From Colletotrichum lupini (lineage: Eukaryota; Ascomycota; Sordariomycetes; Glomerellales; Glomerellaceae): a stretch of DNA of 64,000 nucleotides. The notes beneath the pieces are model-generated. The model worked only from the letters and a program-made list of their open reading frames with translations. It was not told where the DNA came from and did no database searches. The position numbers were made by a program, and so were the translations under genes. This document shows positions 59,123 through 64,000 of the stretch, piece by piece (positions within the stretch are counted from its first letter, which is position 1; each line of letters opens with the position of its first letter). The stretch lies in assembly GCF_023278565.1 (NCBI RefSeq), contig NC_064682.1, forward strand, positions 3,906,001 to 3,970,000. The letters run 5' to 3'.

Positions 59123-60908
59123 TCACAAGAACCAGCGGAAGTGAGGGCTCTTAGGTCCATCGCCCAACTTCGATGTCGGGACTTCACTAGCAGTCAAGGT
59201 AACACCCTCGGCCCGGTTTCTCTTTCGGTTGTCCCACATCATGAAGAATCCCAGAGCAAGCGCGCATGAGGCACCGGCCACGCCGAATGCTGCCGTTGTG
59301 ATCAATGCGGGCGCGTATTTTGGAGCATCTGGCTTGCGGAATATGTTGCTGCTCACAAGATCCATGAGGTTGGCCAGTGGAACACCGATTGAAGTCAGAA
59401 GTACACCTGCAGTCTCGATGTCAGTCTCTATCAGAGAAGCAAAACTTTCTTGGTTTTTACTTACGCTGATTTTCGTTGACAACATTGTTGTTGTACCAAG
59501 TCGACAGAAGCACACTCGGTGCTGAAGTTCCCCAAGTCATCATGAAACAAGCATAGTATGCGAATTTGGTCTCAGCTTCGACATCGTCAATGGCAGCGTA
59601 GATGATGAAGCCGATGAACGTGAGCATGAAACCCAAGGCGATGAATGGGAACCGAAGTCGTCGCCAATCCGAGAGGAAAGCCAGGATGAGAAGCATGGCA
59701 GCACCGCTGACGTTCGGGGCCACTGTGTAGAGGTTCGTCTTGATGGTGCTGTATCCCAAGCGTTGCACGATCTGGGGCATGAAGAGACCAACGCTCTGGA
59801 GGGGAACGCCAAGGCAGATTTCGATGGCGAGAAAGCCGAACTGTGTCAGATTTAATCAGTAAGAGCCTTCTTTTCAGAAAGTCAAAGTGAAAGAAGCCGA
59901 AGAAGGGGCAGATGCTTACCGTCGTCGGATGCTTGAAAACTTTGGCTGCTTCTCGGATCTTCATCTTCTCTCCAACCACGGATGAGCTGTCGACTCGGAT
60001 GCGGTGGTGGGCAAGTCGCTTCTGCTCCTCCGTAAGGAACTTCGCCTCCGCAGCGCTACGCGGAAGATACCAGAACGCAAAGAAGGAGAACAAGATGGTG
60101 GCAGTGGCCTCAATGATGAAGAGCCATCGCCAAGGATGCAATTTGGTGTTGGTGATGTGGAACACGCCGAATGCCAGAAGACCGGAAAATGCGTTTGCCT
60201 ACGATATGTCAATCACGAAGCCCACGAGTACGTCATAGGTAGTAGAGGGGCAATTACGATGTTTGAAGCGGCGTAGAAGACAGCCAGCCGTCGCGCAAGC
60301 TCACCGCGACGGTAAAATGTGGTGAGATAGTAGATGACCAGTGGGAAGAACGCCGACTCTGCCATGCCGAGGAACCATCGCGATGCAAAGACACCGCCAA
60401 CGTTTTGCGCGGCAGCCATAAGCATCGTCATCGTGCCGAAGGTGAACATGAGAATCGGGAGGACGACGGCCGGGCCGAATTTCTTGCCGATGAGGGCCAC
60501 AAACGGCGCGGCCGCGACGAAGGGCACGAAGAAGATGCTGACGATGAGGTTGTACTGGCCATCTTTGAAGCCGAGATCCGTGCTCAGGCCATCGGTTTCG
60601 GCATTTCCTAGGTTTCCCTTATCGAGTGCGTTGAACAGGTCTGGTCGAATAAGTACGTATGAGCGACCACGAGCACATCCTCTAGCGATTGAGAGCGGGA
60701 GATGCTACTTACACATCACGGCTAGCACAGGCAAGATGTGAAGGTCCAGCTTTCTGCAGAGGGCCCTCTCGGCGGCTTTGTCGACGACTTGAACCACATC
60801 GTCGTCGTAGTCGTTCTTCTTGACGTTCTCGCCATCCACGGATCCATCGCGAAGTGATCCTTCAGCGCGTGTCGCTGGGGTGATCTTGTTGTCCTTTGCG
60901 GCCTCCAT
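59123..60908 (-). CDS. MFS permease of the anion:cation symporter group (Dal5/allantoate-type)
   Basis: Plasma-membrane transporter expected to import small organic anions such as allantoate, vitamins or short peptides. Five exons: 60713-60908, 60258-60640, 59920-60198, 59465-59840 and 59123-59406, with GT-AG introns, giving about 505 residues. The first in-frame ATG is at 60908. A charged cytosolic N-terminus (about 55 residues) leads into KLDLHILPVLAVMYLFNALDKGNLGNA, the family's first-helix block with the Asp/Lys pair. Later marks: DGQYNLIVSIFFVPF, RWFLGMAESAFFPLVIYYLTTFYRR, HPWRWLFIIE, YLPRSAAEAKFLTEEQK (the PxxAxxWFLTxEEK linker) and GFIIYA helices. Twelve membrane segments are likely. 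The substrate cannot be assigned. Confidence 0.9.
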
Positions 60909-62371
60909 TATGCGTCTCACGGGCCCTTATGGCTAACACTACAGGAAAGATGCGAAAGGAAAGTTCAAGAATCGTGGTTGGGAGACTCAAGTGGTGCAAA
61001 CCGCGAGGGAGAGGGAGAAAAATGCAAGGTTACAGTTACCCCAACTGGGACATTGCTGTCCGTGCCTTAGTAGACACATACGACACACATAAGCTTCGGA
61101 TGGAGTCTGCTGCAGTAGCATTCGCTGATCCAGCATATCCTTTTCCTGATTGACGTATCTCTCATCCCGGTCATCTAGCATCCTTGTGGCTGGTTCGTAA
61201 TGATGAGAGACAAGCTCGTTGGCGGCCAGAGATAAGAGTGATACTCCAAGCGGGGTCATACAACCACGCGCACTCTCCTGCTCTCTTCGGGTATCCCATC
61301 TCGGCCATCCGTCAGCAAGGAACTGTCCGATTGGGTGAGTTCTAGCCTCCATGTCGGCTCACGGTCGGCGAGGAGTTGCGACGAGAATTTGTATGTTCAC
61401 ACGAATCGCGTTACGATACCTAGCGTCTACAGAAGCAACGACGTAGATGTCCAAAGTCGAACACCCTGCTGTGGACGTACGCTAGTTTCCAGGATTCCAG
61501 GACTGGTACCACGCACTGGAGGTCTCTAGGGCTCGATGTCAACTATTACTCCTTAGCTTTAGCTCCCCCGTCAGGATGCTTTCAATCACTGCGCATGGCT
61601 TGGCCTACCCGTATCCTGTGCTGGACCTCTTGCTAGGAAGTCTTTGCTCAAGAGTGCCATTGGAAGCAAACATGCCATATCTGCATTTGAGGTGTACGGC
61701 TTGATAAGGATGGATGCCGATGGCCTATGGCATAGCAGCCCATTTATCAATATGCACCCCGCAATCCACAAAGCTTGCAGCAACTCCATCATAGTGGGGC
61801 GAGCCGACGAGAACTGCAGCGCCGTGCAAGCAGCCTCTAGCCCTCACGACGAAGGCCGGTGATGAGCAGTCCGTGGGGGTACAACTCCTGCTCAACATCT
61901 CTCAAGGCGCGAACATCTCGTAATAGTAACTGAATGGAGTGACGGCCGTACTAGAGACAAACCCGAGATTCAGGGACAGAAATACGATTCCGAAGTGACC
62001 CACAAGTGAATGCTTAGAGAGATAAGGGTGAGCTATCCGGGGGTGTTGAAACGTTGCAATCCCGCTCACCTCAGGATTGCGGGGTTGATAGGCCGATCCC
62101 TCGCAACTCTCCGCGGGCATTTCAAGCTCATCCGAGAACGGAGACTTCGACGGGTACTCCTATCGCAGAGAAGATGACGCTCACGATGAGTGCGATGGAT
62201 TATCGATGGGGTTTGTGAATGACTAGTAGCTTTCATGATGGTACCTCAATTGCGTGTTGGTCGACGGAGAGGCAGTGAGATCAACTTTTGTGCTCATGTA
62301 CTCCGTAGAAACACACCATTTAGAACCGAACTCAAATCATTCCAGCACGAAATACACGCTTACCGATCATC
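60909..62371. other. Divergent intergenic region, permease and RidA promoters
   Basis: About 1.46 kb between divergent genes. Frames such as 60896-61153 and 61644-61862 are short and without motif. No tRNA, tandem repeat or transposon end seen. Promoters of the permease and RidA genes should lie at the edges. Confidence 0.4.
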
Positions 62372-62904
62372 ATGTCCTCCCCAAAGACCCCCGTTCTCAC
62401 AGATAAGGCCCCCAAGCCCCTGCCCGGCATCTACAGCCAAGCCATCATTGCCAATGGCATGGTCTTCTGCTCCGGCGCCGTTCCCATGGACCCGGTGACA
62501 ATGAAAATCATCGACGGTGACGTTCAGGCACACACGGTATGTGCATGCAGCACTCCCTAATCAGCAACCCAATTCTGCCATCTCAATTGGACACCGATGT
62601 TGCTCATCGCTGACTGGGAACTTCAGCACCAATGCATCAAGAACCTGACCGCGGTACTGGAAGGCGCCGGTACCACGATTGACAAGGTGGTCAAGGTGAA
62701 CGTCTTCCTCTCGGACATGGATGACTTTGCTGCGATGAATGAAGTTTATTGCACTTATTGGGGTGACATCAAACCTTCTAGAACGTGAGTGTGGTGCCCT
62801 CGTTGATCCCATCGAAATGCTGACTGACATGGCAAAGTTGCGTGGCGGTCAAGACCCTTCCACTAAATGTCGATGTGGAGATTGAGTGCATAGCTGTCCT
62901 GTAA
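62372..62904 (+). CDS. RidA/YjgF/Mmf1-family enamine/imine deaminase
   Basis: Hydrolyses reactive 2-aminoacrylate and related imines made by PLP enzymes; fungal members act in mitochondria or cytosol. Three exons: 62372-62536, 62627-62784 and 62838-62904, giving 129 residues, the standard length. Family marks: PLPGIYSQAIIANGMVFCSG (the YSQA block), HTHQCIKNLTAVLEGAG, VVKVNVFLSDMDDFAAMNEV, YWGDIKPSRTCVAV with the conserved PxRTC and substrate-binding Arg, and the end DVEIECIAVL. There is no long targeting sequence, so a cytosolic form is likely. Exon joins keep all motifs in register. A housekeeping function is the simplest reading. Confidence 0.93.
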
Positions 62905-63180
62905 ATCAAAAGAAAAGCTTTGAATGTAGAATTCTTCGAAATTGTCGAAAGTATGATAAGAACGATGGTGCAATGAATCGTCTGTAGCCTTGAAGACCGT
63001 GGTTAAGCATCCTTTCCATGTCGGCATTAACCGCGAGGGGGATCCATCACGATGAATCCATCACCTCAACAACAAGCATGCCTTCCGTGAAGTTTGACTG
63101 GTCTCATTCATATCAGGAATGATATTGTTGTTGTTCAATCGAGTCTCATTTAGTCTGAGTGATATCTTCAGAGCCTTCCC

Positions 63181-64000
63181 TCACAACAGCTCTATAAGCT
63201 TATCGCAAAAGTACGTGATGGCCCTCCTACCATCTTCCAAAGCCTCATCCATAGCAATGAACGGATGCGGCTGCCCCTTCATGATATGCACATCCGTCTC
63301 AACGCCCGCATCCTGAAGCTTCTTCCCAATAGCCTCACCCTCACTTCGTAAAACATCAAGCTCGCCAACAACCACAACAGCAGGAGGCAACTTGGACCAA
63401 TCGCCATCCCACAGAAGCGGGCTTGCCTCGGGGTGCGCCCAAGTTTCCTTGTCGGGGAGGTAATGGTAACGATACCACATCATTTTCTCCGCTGGCAGGG
63501 CGGGCGTGAACTCGTTCTCCTTCCACGATGCGTGCTCTGGTTTCGTCGAGTCCACTGTGGCGGTGTTGTCTGCGACGGGCACAGAGAGCAGCTGTGTTGC
63601 CACGGTCGGGAAGTCTGGGCGCTTAGTTGCGCGCTGGCAGATGATTGCCGTGAGGTTTGCACCTGCTGATGAGCCTCCGATTGCGATGCGCGAGATGTCA
63701 AGGTTGAGCTTCTCGGTGCCATTTGTGGAGATGGCCCAGAGGACCGACTCCCAGCAGTCGTCGACGGCTGCAGGGAAGGGATTCTCTGGCGCGAGTCTGT
63801 CAAGGTTAGTGTGTCCTCTTGCAACTCGTATTTCAGGCTGCAGTGCCGTCTTGTGCCACGGGACTCTACTTACCTATAGTCTACGCAGATAACGACGCAT
63901 TTCGCCCGGTTGCAGAGGTGCGTGGCGATGACATTCTCCGTGTCAATGTTGCCCAAGACCCAACCGCCGCCGTGGAACCAAAAGCATAGTGGCCATCCCT
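63181..64000 (-). CDS. Alpha/beta hydrolase fold-3 (HSL-type esterase/lipase), partial at window edge
   Basis: The gene enters from the right edge, so its 5' end is missing. The visible exons are 63874 to beyond 64000 and 63181-63796, joined over a 77-nt intron (GTAAGT...GACAG). Motifs of the hormone-sensitive-lipase group follow in order: FWFHGGGWVLGN (oxyanion hole HGGGW), VICVDYRLAPENPFPAAVDD, the nucleophile elbow GGSSAGAN, GELDVLRSEGEAIGKKL (acid residue Asp), and GQPHPF with the catalytic His. All triad residues are present. Expected to cleave short-chain esters or lactones; substrate unknown. The stop is at 63181-63183. Confidence 0.92.

Overview
The window is nuclear DNA of a filamentous ascomycete (Pezizomycotina; Sordariomycetes fit best, genus not decidable). 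Genes have short GT-AG introns of 48-118 nt with CTAAC/CTGAC-like branch sites. Families typical of this group are present: a HET-domain protein, a DMATS prenyltransferase, a Dal5-type permease and a Hpt1-type phosphoribosyltransferase. Blocks of very AT-rich, stop-filled DNA show the CpA-to-TpA drift expected of repeat-induced point mutation (RIP).

Layout. 1-3895 is a RIP-degraded repeat. 3896-16489 is ordinary gene space: an O-methyltransferase, Hpt1-type purine PRTase, a DUF3669-like gene with an in-frame TAG, an OXLD1-type cysteine protein, a probable CENP-O/Mcm21 kinetochore protein and a glycine-rich protein. 17829-23650 holds a divergent pair of large genes of unknown function. The left one is intact (six exons). 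The right one is broken by a hAT-like MITE with an 8-bp target duplication and by a TAG. 24443-41467 is a transposon graveyard inside what used to be coding DNA: a Tad1-like LINE with a 12-bp duplication, then a pogo/Fot1-like DNA transposon that itself contains a Ty3/Gypsy element. Pieces of broken host gene lie between and beside them.

41737-48490 holds the most unusual gene, a single polypeptide joining a methyltransferase-like domain, a BBE-type FAD oxidase, an animal-type phosphomevalonate-kinase-like domain and an APRT-like phosphoribosyltransferase. It is followed by a divergent protein kinase and an unknown gene. 48716-51931 is a RIP-degraded hAT transposon with an 8-bp target duplication, followed by an intron-containing tRNA-Tyr. 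53379-64000 carries a DMATS prenyltransferase with a hidden last exon, a HET gene, an MFS permease, a RidA/Mmf1 protein and the 3' part of a GGSSAG-type alpha/beta hydrolase that runs off the window.

The fusion enzyme, the DMATS and perhaps the methyltransferase suggest specialised or nucleotide-linked metabolism, but no compact biosynthetic cluster can be proved from sequence alone. Three in-frame TAG codons, each one CpA-to-TpA change from CAG, occur in otherwise open genes. They suggest RIP has leaked from the repeats into neighbouring single-copy genes.
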